From contig NZ_ASJR01000013.1 in the NCBI RefSeq assembly GCF_000474745.1, forward strand, positions 1-64,000: DNA of 64,000 nucleotides, given 5' to 3'. The stretch comes from Chitinivibrio alkaliphilus ACht1. GTDB taxonomy: Bacteria > Fibrobacterota > Chitinivibrionia > Chitinivibrionales > Chitinivibrionaceae. The translations under genes and the position numbers were made by a program. Below, one piece after another: positions 44,112 through 53,249 of the stretch. A model generated the notes under the pieces. The model searched no databases, was not told the origin of the DNA, and was given only the letters and a program-made list of their open reading frames with translations. Every line of letters begins with the position of its first letter. The stretch's first letter is position 1.

Positions 44112-45015
44112 GCTCAAGGAGTGATTCCCGGAGTATCTCACCATCCTCTGTTTCAAGAACGCTACAGAGGGGTTGATACAGCGGGCTATTGAAAAATGTA
44201 CCCAAGGGTATTGGGTTTTTACGACTAAAACAGGCTTGTATCAAAGGAGTTAACTGAAACTGTAGCTCAAAGGCCTTTTCATGATTTCCCTGACGAGCTT
44301 CAGTAATAATTGTGTTCATCATGGTTAGGGCTTCGGGGATATTTGCCGTGGCTGATATAATCCCGGTTCCTCCGTCTCTTATGAGCTGTGCAAGGGAGTC
44401 GTCTTCTCCCGAAACAACCGAAAAGGGCATGTCCTCAGTTGCCTTGATAATATTTAAGGTGTCCTCGCGATGATCTCCCCCAATGGTAAAGTCAACGGCT
44501 TGTTTCAACCCGATAAATTGCGGGTTTTGCGCCAGATCTATTACCGTATCCGCTGTGATGTAACTATTTGTCCGTCCCGGAACATTGTACAGGACAATTT
44601 CTGCGCCTGTTTCCTCCGCAAGGGTTTCAAAATGTTTCTTTACACCGTACCGAGGAGGATTATTATAATATCCGGTTACGCAGAGAACGGGGATACGTTT
44701 GATATCCATTATTTTATTAATAATACTCACTGATTCTCGGGTGCAGTTTGAACCGGCTCCTGCAATTACTTCACATCGATCACCGATATAATCAACCACA
44801 AATCGGATAAAATCGAGGTGCTGTTTATGGCTTAAGGTTGCACTTTGTCCCGTTGTACCCACCGGAACAATGCCACTGACTCCACTGGAGATAAGATCAT
44901 CAATAATCAGTTTTGTTTTCTCATAATCTATGGAGTTGTACAGTCGTTTTTCACAATCATTTTTCAGGGGGGTGAAAAGTGCCGTATATACACCGGACAA
45001 TCTTTTCGTAGCCAT
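44068..45015 (-). CDS. dapA: 4-hydroxy-tetrahydrodipicolinate synthase
   Basis: First committed enzyme of lysine and diaminopimelate synthesis. 315 residues; Schiff-base Lys171 (FIGLK), Tyr143 in LYNVPGRT and the GTTG motif (53-56) are present. GAGGAGG lies five bases before ATG 45015. It follows ilvE by 102 bp, the gap holding an unusual hairpin. DAP for the cell wall would link it to the murein genes nearby. Related aldolases (NanA, KDG aldolase) are less likely given the motifs. Confidence 0.93.
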   Translation of the reverse strand: MATKRLSGVYTALFTPLKNDCEKRLYNSIDYEKTKLIIDDLISSGVSGIVPVGTTGQSATLSHKQHLDFIRFVVDYIGDRCEVIAGAGSNCTRESVSIINKIMDIKRIPVLCVTGYYNNPPRYGVKKHFETLAEETGAEIVLYNVPGRTNSYITADTVIDLAQNPQFIGLKQAVDFTIGGDHREDTLNIIKATEDMPFSVVSGEDDSLAQLIRDGGTGIISATANIPEALTMMNTIITEARQGNHEKAFELQFQLTPLIQACFSRKNPIPLGTFFNSPLYQPLCSVLETEDGEILRESLLELINSQAPSLKKYHP

Positions 45016-45052
45016 GCAGCCTCCTCTAAAGACAATGGGACAGGTATTAATT

Positions 45053-45098
45053 AGGGGTAATATAGTAAAAATTCTACCCCTGGGGGCAGAATTTTTAC
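45053..45098 (-). promoter_or_regulatory. Structured leader between ilvE and dapA
   Basis: An 11-bp perfect stem GTAAAAATTCT/AGAATTTTTAC (45065-45075 with 45088-45098) encloses a C-rich/G-rich loop. On the transcript the loop sequence AGGGGTA (45081-45075) can also pair with TACCCCT (45059-45053), just downstream and about 40 nt before the dapA start, giving a pseudoknot or two competing folds. It may be the ilvE terminator, a dapA attenuator, or both. It does not match the lysine riboswitch as I know it. Confidence 0.5.
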
Positions 45099-45117
45099 GT
45101 GAGGGCTCTGAGAACGG

Positions 45118-46139
45118 TTACAGGCGGTACATCCACTGATGAGGATCTTCCCGATCACCATACTGGATACCTTGTAGTTCTTCGTAGAGTTTTGTTAAGG
45201 TTTCTCCTGCCGTATCCGGTGTACCATAGGTGTAGGTGGTATCGCCATATACTATGGAGTACACTGGGGTTATGACTGCAGCGGTCCCACACGCACCAAC
45301 TTCACGAAATCTGGTGAGTTCGTCCAAATGAACCGGACGTTTCTCTACACGCATTCCCATATCCTGTGCAAGGGTTTGCAGGGATACATTGGTGATGCTT
45401 GGTAATATCGAGGGAGATTTGGGGGTTACGTACGTGGCGTCATCGGTAATGCCGATAAAATTTGAGGTTCCAAATTCATCGATGTATTGATGGCTGGCAG
45501 AATCAAGATAGAGTGATATGGGATAGCCCCGCTTTTTTCCATAGAGGTCACCCATCATTCCTGCGGCGTAGTTGCCGCCGGCTTTAACATTGCCTACGCC
45601 GTGTGGAGCTGCTCGATCAAATTCGTCTTGGATACATGCCTGTACGGGGTAAAATCCGTCCTTATAATATGGGCCAACGGGCATACCGAGCATGTACAGA
45701 TCATACTCATCGGCGGGTTGCACACCGATCCGCGGAGTTGTTCCTATGAGGAGAGGACGCACGTAGAAGCTTGCTCCTGTTCCGTAGGGAGGTATGTACG
45801 TACTATTATCCCGCGCCAGCAGGGTGAGGGCCTCAAGAAAAAGATCCTGAGGGACTTCTTCCATTAAGAGCCGTCGCGCAGAGGAGTTGAGTCGTTGTGC
45901 ATTTTGATCAGGGCGAAAGGCGCTTACTGATCCATCTTTTTGGGTGAAAACTTTTAATCCTTCAAAGGCTTCCTGGCCGTAGTGCAGGGCAGTTGCGGCA
46001 ACATGAAGGGAGATCATGGGATTGGTAACCCGCTCAGGAGCTTTCCACTCACCCTGTCGAAAGGAGAGTCGGTAGAATGAATCTGTTTCACTATAGGAAA
46101 ATCCGAGTTCACTCCAGGGGATATTTTTTTGTCTGTCAT
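45118..46139 (-). CDS. ilvE: Branched-chain amino-acid aminotransferase (frame broken in an A run)
   Basis: PLP enzyme for the last step of isoleucine, leucine and valine synthesis. The uninterrupted frame starts only at 46017 (MISLHVAATALHYGQEAFEG), inside the conserved fold. Upstream, ATG 46139 with AAGGAAG six bases away starts MTDKK in another frame; adding one A to the seven-base run 46124-46130 gives MTDKKNIPWSELGFSYSETD and continues smoothly through WKAPERVTNP to the rest, for 340 residues, the type II BCAT length. The PLP Lys is in NVKAGGNYAAG. Begins 10 bp after the cimA stop, forming a cimA-ilvE unit. Confidence 0.88.
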
Positions 46140-46149
46140 GGATACTTCC

Positions 46150-47751
46150 TTATGATCGAATAATATTTCGGTCTTTGAGTAGTTTGTACTTAATACTGTC
46201 AACCAAGGCAATCCAAGATGCTTCTATAATATTGCCTGAAACACCAATTGTTCCCCAACGATCATTCCCGTCGGTAGACTCAATGAGCACCCGGACCTTT
46301 GCTGCTGTTCCGGCACTGCCGGCAAGGACACGAACCTTGTAATCTTCAAGATGCATATGCGTTAATTCGGGGTATATCTCTGTTATTGCTTTTCGCAGGG
46401 CGTGGTTTAAGGCGTCAACCGGGCCATTTCCCTCTGCAGCGGTGTGCACCGTTTTCTCACAGCCTTTAATGTTTTCAACAATTTTTATTGTTGCTTCAGA
46501 TAAGGGGTGACCGTCACAGCGAACATCCTCAATGACACGAAACCCCTTAACAATAAAGGGGTCTTGAAAATCGCCCAGCTCTTTATGAACTAAGAGTTGG
46601 AATGTTCCATCAGCAGCTTCAAAGTGATATCCCTGTTGTTCCATCTCTTTAATGGTGTTCAAGAGCCGTTTTACTAAGGGGTCTTTTTTATCGATATCGG
46701 GACGAATACCCGTAAGTTTCTCGATAATTGTGCCGCTACCGGCCTGGTCTGATATCACAAAGTGGCGTTTGTTTCCCACGAGCTCTGGAGACATGTGCTC
46801 AAAGGCCTTCCGATTTTTTCGCACCCCATCAACATGGGCCCCGGCTTTATGGGAGAATGCCGCTTCACCTACAAAGGGTGCACGAAAGTTGTATCCCGCA
46901 TTTGCGATTTCTCCTACATAGATAGAGGTTTCACGCAGGCTTCTCATCTGTTCATCGGAAATAAGGTCATACCCTTTTTTAATTTGTAGTGCTGGAATTA
47001 TTGTGCAGAGATTGGCATTTCCGCACCGTTCTCCCAGCCCGTTAATTGTTCCCTGAATATGGGTTGCTCCAAGCTCTGCGCCGATAATTGAGTTGGCCTC
47101 AGCACAACCTGTATCGTTGTGAACATGTACCCCAAGGGGGGCAGAAACTTCCTGCTGTACAGCTTGCACAATTCTGGTAAAATCACCCGGAAGGGTTCCA
47201 CCGTTTGTGTCACAAAGTACCAGGCAGTGCGCGCCTGCTTCCTGAGCAGCCTGTAAAGATTTGATGGCGTAGTCGGGGTTGTTTAGATACCCGTCAAAAA
47301 AATGTTCAGCATCAAAAATGACTTCATCTTTATATCGTTTTAAGTGGGACACCGATTCATAAATCATGGTGAGATTTTCTTCTTCTGTACACCTGATAAC
47401 ATCATGGACATGGAGATCCCATGATTTCCCGTAGATTGTTGCTACGGGGGCATCTGCTTGAATAATATCCGCGAGAAAGGGGTCCTTATCAACTGCGGTA
47501 TGAGGTCGCTTGGTGCTGCCGAAAGCGGCTATCTTAGCAGATAGATTGAGTTTCTTTACTTCACGGTAAAACTTCGTATCAATCTCATTCGTGGGGTTGG
47601 GCCATCCGCCTTCAATATAGTGAAGTCCCAAGGCATCCAGTTTTTCAGAAATTTCAAGTTTGTCTTGCAACGAGAGGCCCAAGCCGATGGCTTGGTTTCC
47701 ATCTCGGAGGGTCGTATCATATATGATTATATCGCTCTGTGTATTTGCCAT
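46150..47751 (-). CDS. cimA: (R)-citramalate synthase
   Basis: Condenses pyruvate and acetyl-CoA to citramalate, the threonine-independent entry to isoleucine. 533 residues: TIM-barrel with TTLRDGNQAIG, metal-binding HVHNDTGCAEANS and GLGERCGNANL, and a C-terminal LeuA-type regulatory domain (about 400-525) for feedback control. The sequence follows the citramalate-synthase branch (TTLRDGxQ..G) rather than 2-isopropylmalate synthase. ATG 47751 is chosen by alignment to family starts; its ribosome binding site is weak and ATGs at 47760-47763 are possible. Upstream of ilvE, consistent with isoleucine synthesis. Confidence 0.9.
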   Translation of the reverse strand: MANTQSDIIIYDTTLRDGNQAIGLGLSLQDKLEISEKLDALGLHYIEGGWPNPTNEIDTKFYREVKKLNLSAKIAAFGSTKRPHTAVDKDPFLADIIQADAPVATIYGKSWDLHVHDVIRCTEEENLTMIYESVSHLKRYKDEVIFDAEHFFDGYLNNPDYAIKSLQAAQEAGAHCLVLCDTNGGTLPGDFTRIVQAVQQEVSAPLGVHVHNDTGCAEANSIIGAELGATHIQGTINGLGERCGNANLCTIIPALQIKKGYDLISDEQMRSLRETSIYVGEIANAGYNFRAPFVGEAAFSHKAGAHVDGVRKNRKAFEHMSPELVGNKRHFVISDQAGSGTIIEKLTGIRPDIDKKDPLVKRLLNTIKEMEQQGYHFEAADGTFQLLVHKELGDFQDPFIVKGFRVIEDVRCDGHPLSEATIKIVENIKGCEKTVHTAAEGNGPVDALNHALRKAITEIYPELTHMHLEDYKVRVLAGSAGTAAKVRVLIESTDGNDRWGTIGVSGNIIEASWIALVDSIKYKLLKDRNIIRS

Positions 47752-47848
47752 AGGTACCATCATCTGTAAAGGTAATATCTCCTCAAGTAATATACATATT
47801 TGTACAGGAAATAGAAGCAGAGTTTTTCCAGTTGTTTTGAGATAGACC

Positions 47849-48817
47849 TTACTGAGAGAGGGTCTTGAGGAGTTCTTGTATCCGCTTCTGTTCGTGGGAG
47901 ACCCCCATGCGCCCGTATGCGGCATAAATATTTTCTAACCCTTGAATTGACTGTGGGGCTCCGGCTACATAGGCTTTTTGGAAAAATGTTTCAGCTTCGT
48001 TGTACAGGCCTTCTTCAAAGGCGATATTACCGGCTAGGAGGGCGAGTTGCGGAAAGTCGGGCGTGCTTTCTAAAAATTCGTGCGCCTTCATGACGGCTAC
48101 ATAAGGACGGTTTGAAATGCCGAGAATTTCAATATATCGATACAGATTCCATTGCTTTGCCACTCCCGATTCGATAAGATAGTCGATATAGAGAAGGGCC
48201 TGGTCGTACTGTTCCGTATCGAAGGCGTGGTCTGACAGAAGGGTGTATTTATCGTAGAAATCCCGTTCCCGATCTTCAGGATAGTTTTGTAACCAAAAGC
48301 GAGACTGCTCACGGTCTTTGAGCTCTTCGTACATTGTGTAGAGTAGATAATATATATCAGCATGTGCTTCGCCCATTTCGGCAAGTTGCACAAAGAGAGG
48401 AATCGCTTTTTCGTAATGGCTTAGTTTGTAATAGGCACTTCCCAGAAGAGCCATCATTTCTGTATTTGGTTCTGTTTCAAGGCGCATTGCTCGTTCAAGA
48501 AGGGCAATTGTTTCCGCATATGCTTCCTGTGAAAAAAGCAGCACTGCCAAATTATGATAGGGCCGAAGAAACCCCGGTGCTTCAAGGATGGAAAAGCGGT
48601 ATGCTGCGATTGCCTGAGGTATATCTCCACGGCTGTAGTATGCATTTCCCATATTAAAATAGGCAAGGGCAGGGCGAAGGCCCGTACGTACGGCTTCCTT
48701 ATACAGGGTAATTGCCTCTGTATAGGCCCCGGCTTGATATTTCTCTGCAGCTTGGTCAAGAAGAGATTTTGCCGTAAGCGGGGCTGTACAAAAGAGGATC
48801 AGCAGTAACAGTTTCAT
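47849..48817 (-). CDS. TPR-repeat protein of the TonB operon
   Basis: 322 residues with a signal peptide (1-16) and at least five TPR units covering most of the chain (for example LAYFNMGNAYYSRGDIPQAI and LGSAYYKLSHYEKAIPLF). ATG 48817 has GGAG five bases upstream and starts one base after the tonB stop. TPR proteins end similar TonB/ExbB/DUF3450 operons in marine proteobacteria, where they assist outer-membrane uptake; here the same role is inferred. Confidence 0.85.
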   Translation of the reverse strand: MKLLLLILFCTAPLTAKSLLDQAAEKYQAGAYTEAITLYKEAVRTGLRPALAYFNMGNAYYSRGDIPQAIAAYRFSILEAPGFLRPYHNLAVLLFSQEAYAETIALLERAMRLETEPNTEMMALLGSAYYKLSHYEKAIPLFVQLAEMGEAHADIYYLLYTMYEELKDREQSRFWLQNYPEDRERDFYDKYTLLSDHAFDTEQYDQALLYIDYLIESGVAKQWNLYRYIEILGISNRPYVAVMKAHEFLESTPDFPQLALLAGNIAFEEGLYNEAETFFQKAYVAGAPQSIQGLENIYAAYGRMGVSHEQKRIQELLKTLSQ

Positions 48818-48818
48818 A

Positions 48819-49451
48819 TCACTCCAAGCTAAAATTGATACTTTGCCGTACTCGTACCGCCACGGGCATCCCCTCAAACACACCGGGACGGAACCGCCAC
48901 CGCTGGAGAGTTTCACGTACGGGAGACTCAAACAGGGGATGGGGAAGTTCTTCAAATTGGATGTTGCTCACTGCGCCGCTGATATCTACTACAAAGGTCA
49001 CTACCACTGTTCCTTCTATGCCTTGCCTGCGGGCCGCGCGGGGATAGGCAACGGGTTCTCGGCGAATTGGAGCAGGAGGCGTGTCTGCATCTCCCTCTTC
49101 CATCACACTGGTACGTACCCCTTGACCACCTCCAATAATACTCCCCCCATCGCCAACGCCCAGATCGGGGGAGAAATCCATATCAAGATCCCGGGCCGGG
49201 CGACTCATGGAGGTTGCTAAGGGGTTCATATCAGGGCTTTCCTCTTGTGGTTGCGGCGGTGTTTCTTCCTGCGGTTCTTCAAAGACTATTGTCTGTTCAA
49301 CCTGTATTGAGTCCTCTTCCTTGGGGGGACGATCTTGAGACATGTCTTGCGCAATGGGAATAATCATGAAAAGAAGAAATGTAACGAGCAGGGCCAAGGC
49401 AGATTTTGCTATGAGCTGTGCTATCTTCATAAGGTATTGAGTATATCTCAT
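48819..49451 (-). CDS. tonB: TonB-family energy transducer
   Basis: 210 residues: an N-terminal membrane anchor (about 10-32), a Pro/Glu-rich periplasmic spacer (45-75, then a Gly-rich stretch 97-110) and a C-terminal TonB domain (about 130-210) with YPRAARRQGIEGTVVV and WRFRPGVFEGMPVAVRV. Links the inner-membrane proton channel to outer-membrane receptors. ATG 49451 starts 2 bp after the exbD stop; ATG 49430 is also possible. No TonB-dependent receptor is encoded in the window. Confidence 0.92.
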   Translation of the reverse strand: MRYTQYLMKIAQLIAKSALALLVTFLLFMIIPIAQDMSQDRPPKEEDSIQVEQTIVFEEPQEETPPQPQEESPDMNPLATSMSRPARDLDMDFSPDLGVGDGGSIIGGGQGVRTSVMEEGDADTPPAPIRREPVAYPRAARRQGIEGTVVVTFVVDISGAVSNIQFEELPHPLFESPVRETLQRWRFRPGVFEGMPVAVRVRQSINFSLE

Positions 49452-49453
49452 GG

Positions 49454-49864
49454 TTAATTTCTATCAGCCGCAAGGGAAACCCGGTCAAACCCTGCAGTGT
49501 TCACAATGTCCATAATTTCAACGGAACGCCCCAAGGGAGAACCGCGATCACCAACAATAATAACGGTGGCTGAGGGGATGCGCGCCCGTTCGCTTCGGAG
49601 GAGCCGCTCCAGTTCTTGTGTGTCTACTTGCCTGCCGTGAATATGAATGCTACCCTCACGGGAAACACCGACAAGGATTGTTTCGTTACCTTGCGCCACG
49701 GAGCTTGCCGCTTGGGGCTTGTCAACATCTATACCTGTCTCACGGGTAAAATTGGTTGTTATAACAAAGAAGATAAGAAGAATAAACACCATATCGAGAA
49801 GTGGGCCCATATCGACATGAGCAGCCTTGGACTCTTTTTGGATAAAGCCGTAATCATCAAACAT
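49454..49864 (-). CDS. exbD: ExbD/TolR biopolymer transport protein
   Basis: 136 residues with one membrane helix (about 20-40) carrying the essential Asp24 of the proton path (MGPLLDMVFILLIFF) and a small periplasmic domain. Overlaps exbB by 8 bp. Works with ExbB to energise TonB. Confidence 0.94.
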   Translation of the reverse strand: MFDDYGFIQKESKAAHVDMGPLLDMVFILLIFFVITTNFTRETGIDVDKPQAASSVAQGNETILVGVSREGSIHIHGRQVDTQELERLLRSERARIPSATVIIVGDRGSPLGRSVEIMDIVNTAGFDRVSLAADRN

Positions 49865-50477
49865 GTTCTTCTCCCATGGTTATAATTGCTTCTCCTGCAT
49901 GAATGAGCGTATGGACAATACGCTCTTTTCGTCCTTTGAGATAGTTGTGTATTAACATGCCGGGAAAGGCTATTAAAAGACCTGTTTGTGTCGTAAGTAA
50001 GGCAATAGATATACCCCCTGAAAGGATGTGGGGGTTGCCGATACCATGTTCTGTTATAAGTGAGAATGTTTGCACCATTCCCACAACGGTTCCTAATAAG
50101 CCTAGTAAGGGGGCTACGGTTACCCATGCAGCGATAATATCAAGGTTTTTTTCAAGCAGGGGGACCTCCCGTAATAATACTTCACGATACCGATTAATAA
50201 AAAATTGACGGGATGATCGAGCATCTCTTTCATAGGAGTCCATATCCATAAAGGAGAGGGTAAACCATGGTGGTAGTTGTGTATCGCTTCCATGCTCTTT
50301 TCTTTGGAGGTATTCCTTAATTTTTTCAGGTGTGGGGAGGTTTTTTTCAACATGCATGTAGTAGAATAGGGTATCAAAGGAAAGAAAAAAGATTACCAGT
50401 GATACAAAAAAGATGAGGAGGCTCACCACTCCAGCAGTATGGACGTAATAGTCGTAAAACAATTCAATGAAACGCAT
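49857..50477 (-). CDS. exbB: MotA/TolQ/ExbB proton-channel protein
   Basis: 206 residues, three membrane helices (about 14-36, 120-142, 158-180) with the family motif PLLGLLGTVVGMVQTF and ALLTTQTGLLIAFPGML. ATG 50477 has AGGTG upstream. It is the short ExbB, immediately next to exbD; the longer ExbB-like protein is encoded just upstream. Confidence 0.93.
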   Translation of the reverse strand: MRFIELFYDYYVHTAGVVSLLIFFVSLVIFFLSFDTLFYYMHVEKNLPTPEKIKEYLQRKEHGSDTQLPPWFTLSFMDMDSYERDARSSRQFFINRYREVLLREVPLLEKNLDIIAAWVTVAPLLGLLGTVVGMVQTFSLITEHGIGNPHILSGGISIALLTTQTGLLIAFPGMLIHNYLKGRKERIVHTLIHAGEAIITMGEEHV

Positions 50478-50485
50478 TAGTACAC

Positions 50486-51940
50486 CTATTCTGCTGGCCA
50501 TAGACGGTTTAATATTCGCATTGCATACATCTCAATATCAGATTGTATTCGGTTTCGTCTATTGCGGAGAAAATTATGTAGCAAGAGTACAGGAATTGCA
50601 ATAATTAAGCCTGTCTCGGTGGTTACCAGCGCCTCTGATATACCTCCGGCAAGCAGTTGTGGGTCCCCGGTACCGAAGCGGGTAATATCAGTAAACATAC
50701 GAATCATCCCTGTCACGGTTCCTAAGAGCCCCATAAGTGGGGCCGATGCAGCAATAACGGCAAGGGTGTCGAGATGTTTTTCCAAGATGGGTATTTCGGT
50801 AAGGAGAATTTCCTTCACGGCCTTTTCTGCAGAAGCTCGATTCCGCTCAGAATGTTCAATAGAGTTTTGTAAGATTCGTGCTAACACCCCAGAATTTTTT
50901 TCAGCCAAGGTTTTCGCTCCCTCTATATCGCCCTTCTCCAAAAACTGCACAGCCTTGTTAATAAAGGTATAACTGCGTTTATGACGCACGTGATATACAA
51001 TCAAACGATTGACAACCAACACAAGGGCCCACAGCATCATCACCCCAAGCGGGGCCATCATAAATCCGCCCTTCTCAATAAAATCTTGTAGATACTCCCA
51101 TGTTGTCATCTCCTCACGCCCAAGCATATCTCGGGTTTGGGTGGTTTGGACGGGGTCAAGGGGGAGGGAAAGGAGTTGCCCCTCCTCTGGAGATACGTGA
51201 CTGGAGAAAATCTGATCAATCATTTGACCATGGCTTTGATCGGCAACCCGCTGCCATTCAAAAGGGTTGGCACGATCTTCTCCAAGGAAATTGAGGTAGT
51301 ATTGACTTGTGTCTACAATCCCGTATGCCACGGCATGGCCAATACGAAGAACCCGCATGTCTTGAATTTCCTCTTCAGGAAGCACAACCCTTGTTCGAAA
51401 CCACTGGCTGAAGCGGCTCTCCATGAAGCGAGATACTTTTAAATCAAGAAGGGTGGTATAATAGGTTCCGGGATTTTGTTGAGGAGAGAGTTCGTCCTGA
51501 AGCGCCCGGTGAGCAACAAAGAGAGAGTCCTTGTGCAAGGGAAAATCCTGAGAGATGTAGTCGCTATATTGACGATCCTTTTCCTCCACTGCTCGTACAA
51601 TCTCTTTCCATGTATGCTGAAGCCGTTGTATCTCTTCTTCTTGGCTAGAAATTTCACTACGAATTACTTTTTGATTTTCCCGTTTTGATGTAAGTGAGCG
51701 GAGCAGCTCCTCACTCTCTGTCTGTAGCTCTTCCAAGTGATCTCTATTTCGTTTTCGCAGACGAGTGTGTTCCTCCTTTTGATTCCACCGTGTTCGCGTG
51801 AGGTGTTCAAAGGTGCTTTGTCGATCATGGTAGCGTTCGCGGAGATACTCAAGCTCTGAATAGAGATCTTCTAAGGGGGTATCTTCACTAAATATCGGTA
51901 TAAGAAGAAAAAGGAGCAGTAACAGGGATCTTTTACTCAT
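50486..51940 (-). CDS. ExbB-like protein with long periplasmic N-terminal domain
   Basis: 484 residues. After a signal peptide (1-19) comes a coiled-coil periplasmic region (about 25-120) and a mixed domain to about 270, then the MotA/TolQ/ExbB membrane domain (three helices, about 285-480) with PLMGLLGTVTGMIRMF and TTETGLIIAIPVLLLHNFL. This long form corresponds to the TtpC-like component of DUF3450/TonB operons, thought to work with a regular ExbB/ExbD pair. ATG 51940 behind AAGGAG overlaps the DUF3450 stop by 8 bp. Confidence 0.9.
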   Translation of the reverse strand: MSKRSLLLLLFLLIPIFSEDTPLEDLYSELEYLRERYHDRQSTFEHLTRTRWNQKEEHTRLRKRNRDHLEELQTESEELLRSLTSKRENQKVIRSEISSQEEEIQRLQHTWKEIVRAVEEKDRQYSDYISQDFPLHKDSLFVAHRALQDELSPQQNPGTYYTTLLDLKVSRFMESRFSQWFRTRVVLPEEEIQDMRVLRIGHAVAYGIVDTSQYYLNFLGEDRANPFEWQRVADQSHGQMIDQIFSSHVSPEEGQLLSLPLDPVQTTQTRDMLGREEMTTWEYLQDFIEKGGFMMAPLGVMMLWALVLVVNRLIVYHVRHKRSYTFINKAVQFLEKGDIEGAKTLAEKNSGVLARILQNSIEHSERNRASAEKAVKEILLTEIPILEKHLDTLAVIAASAPLMGLLGTVTGMIRMFTDITRFGTGDPQLLAGGISEALVTTETGLIIAIPVLLLHNFLRNRRNRIQSDIEMYAMRILNRLWPAE

Positions 51941-52757
51941 GGGAAACTCCTTCTTCAAGGGTCGATATATAGGGGATGGGAAGAGGAATTATGTCGGGTA
52001 TATCTCGATCTTCACGCATTTGGATAGCACGAAGAATCGTCTCAGCATAGCCTGCATCCTCAAAAGATACCCAAGACATTTTCCGTGGACTCCAGTAGGC
52101 CCCGCGTTTTCCTGCTGCGTCTACACAGGCAAGAAAGGCGTATCCTACACGAAGGTAGTGGGCAGAGCCGTCTATTCCTTCATATGCCGAAGGGGCACTC
52201 CAGCTATCAATACTGAACCGGCCTGTGGAAAATCGGTTTAAGATAAGCCAAAGACGATCAACTGCTTCACCGGGCGCAGCAGAACCATCGTCAACATCTT
52301 GTTTGAGCATGGTAAGGTCACGCATGGGAGATTCTGCAATACTTGGTGGCAGCAGAGAAAGGCTGTCGTGATACCGTTCCATACTCGCCATGAGGTGGCT
52401 TGAAAACTGTTGTTCCCGATATCGATACGACCGAATGCGTCGAGCAAGACTTCCCGTGTGGGCGGTGAGAGAGTCTTTCCGTACCTTCTCTTTCTGAATC
52501 TCCTCTGTTAGAGAGTCAATACGGGTGCTACGAAGGTTTCTCACAGAGTCTATGCGTGCTGTATAGGAGATAAAAGAGGCGGAATCATCTTTAATACGAG
52601 ATTCCGTATCGGCAATCTCCATATCAATATTATCAATACGGGATCGGTACTGTTCAATTTCGCGCATGATCTCACGTCGCTGCATCTCTTCAGAATTGGC
52701 AGCTATACCGATGGGCACAAGCAGAAATACGGTACAACACCACTGGATTAGTTTCAT
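51933..52757 (-). CDS. DUF3450 family periplasmic protein
   Basis: 274 residues: signal peptide (1-20), a long coiled coil (about 22-110) and a C-terminal globular part (HYLRVGYAFLACVDAAGK, then MSWVSF) typical of DUF3450, a family almost always encoded with TonB-system channel genes. ATG 52757 has GAGG upstream. First gene of the operon DUF3450, long ExbB, exbB, exbD, tonB, TPR. Exact task unknown; probably a periplasmic partner of the long ExbB. Confidence 0.85.
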   Translation of the reverse strand: MKLIQWCCTVFLLVPIGIAANSEEMQRREIMREIEQYRSRIDNIDMEIADTESRIKDDSASFISYTARIDSVRNLRSTRIDSLTEEIQKEKVRKDSLTAHTGSLARRIRSYRYREQQFSSHLMASMERYHDSLSLLPPSIAESPMRDLTMLKQDVDDGSAAPGEAVDRLWLILNRFSTGRFSIDSWSAPSAYEGIDGSAHYLRVGYAFLACVDAAGKRGAYWSPRKMSWVSFEDAGYAETILRAIQMREDRDIPDIIPLPIPYISTLEEGVSHE

Positions 52758-52995
52758 ACTACCTCGCATATAAGATTCCCCGTTAATATACGCAATTGTT
52801 ACATCTCTGTAGAGTGCTTTTCCGCCACACCTGCCTTGGAAAGAGGCTTTTGAAAAATGAACAGAAAGTGATCAAAATATATATGGTCTAAAAAAATGTT
52901 CATTATCAAAGGATGTGCAGAAAAAAAACAATCCCTTACAAAGGGTATTGCGGATGTAATATATAACTTGGTGTTAGTCGCGTCTAAAGAATATG

Positions 52996-53023
52996 AAAAA
53001 AAAGAGGAGTTACCTCCTCTTTT
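52996..53023 (-). terminator. Terminator of the small membrane-peptide gene
   Basis: AAAGAGGAG pairs with CTCCTCTTT around a four-base loop; the minus strand continues into eight T. It is 22 bp past the small gene's stop. Confidence 0.88.
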
Positions 53024-53044
53024 CTCTATGTGCTCTTGTCGTTT

Positions 53045-53182
53045 TTAGGATACGCCTCGCGCACCTCGTTCTACTTTCTCTTGATCCTGTGATAGTTTTT
53101 TCTCATCAGATGCGTTAAGAATCATAATAATAGCTGCAATCGCTACAGCTCCCGCTGTTAGTAAGCCTACTACTTTCTTCAT
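53045..53182 (-). CDS. 45-residue single-helix membrane peptide
   Basis: Starts at ATG 53182 with AAGGAG six bases upstream. The peptide is a Lys-Lys start, one hydrophobic helix (residues 4-23, VVGLLTAGAVAIAAIIMI) and a charged, mainly helical C-terminal tail (EKKLSQDQEKVERGARG). No family recognised. It has its own promoter and a strong terminator, which argues that it is a genuine, well-expressed gene. Could be a lysis-like, toxin-like or small regulatory membrane peptide; nothing decides between these. Confidence 0.75.
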   Translation of the reverse strand: MKKVVGLLTAGAVAIAAIIMILNASDEKKLSQDQEKVERGARGVS

Positions 53183-53249
53183 GGAAAACTCCTTTGTTTT
53201 GGTATAGGGCAAATACCTGTAACTCTTCGACAGAGCATTTCTGACTCTA

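Noticed and set aside
45053-45098. Lysine riboswitch before dapA
   Set aside because: Too short, and the conserved core of that class is not visible.
46014-46211. A 65-residue gene before ilvE
   Set aside because: Its frame is the ilvE start read out of phase after the short A run.
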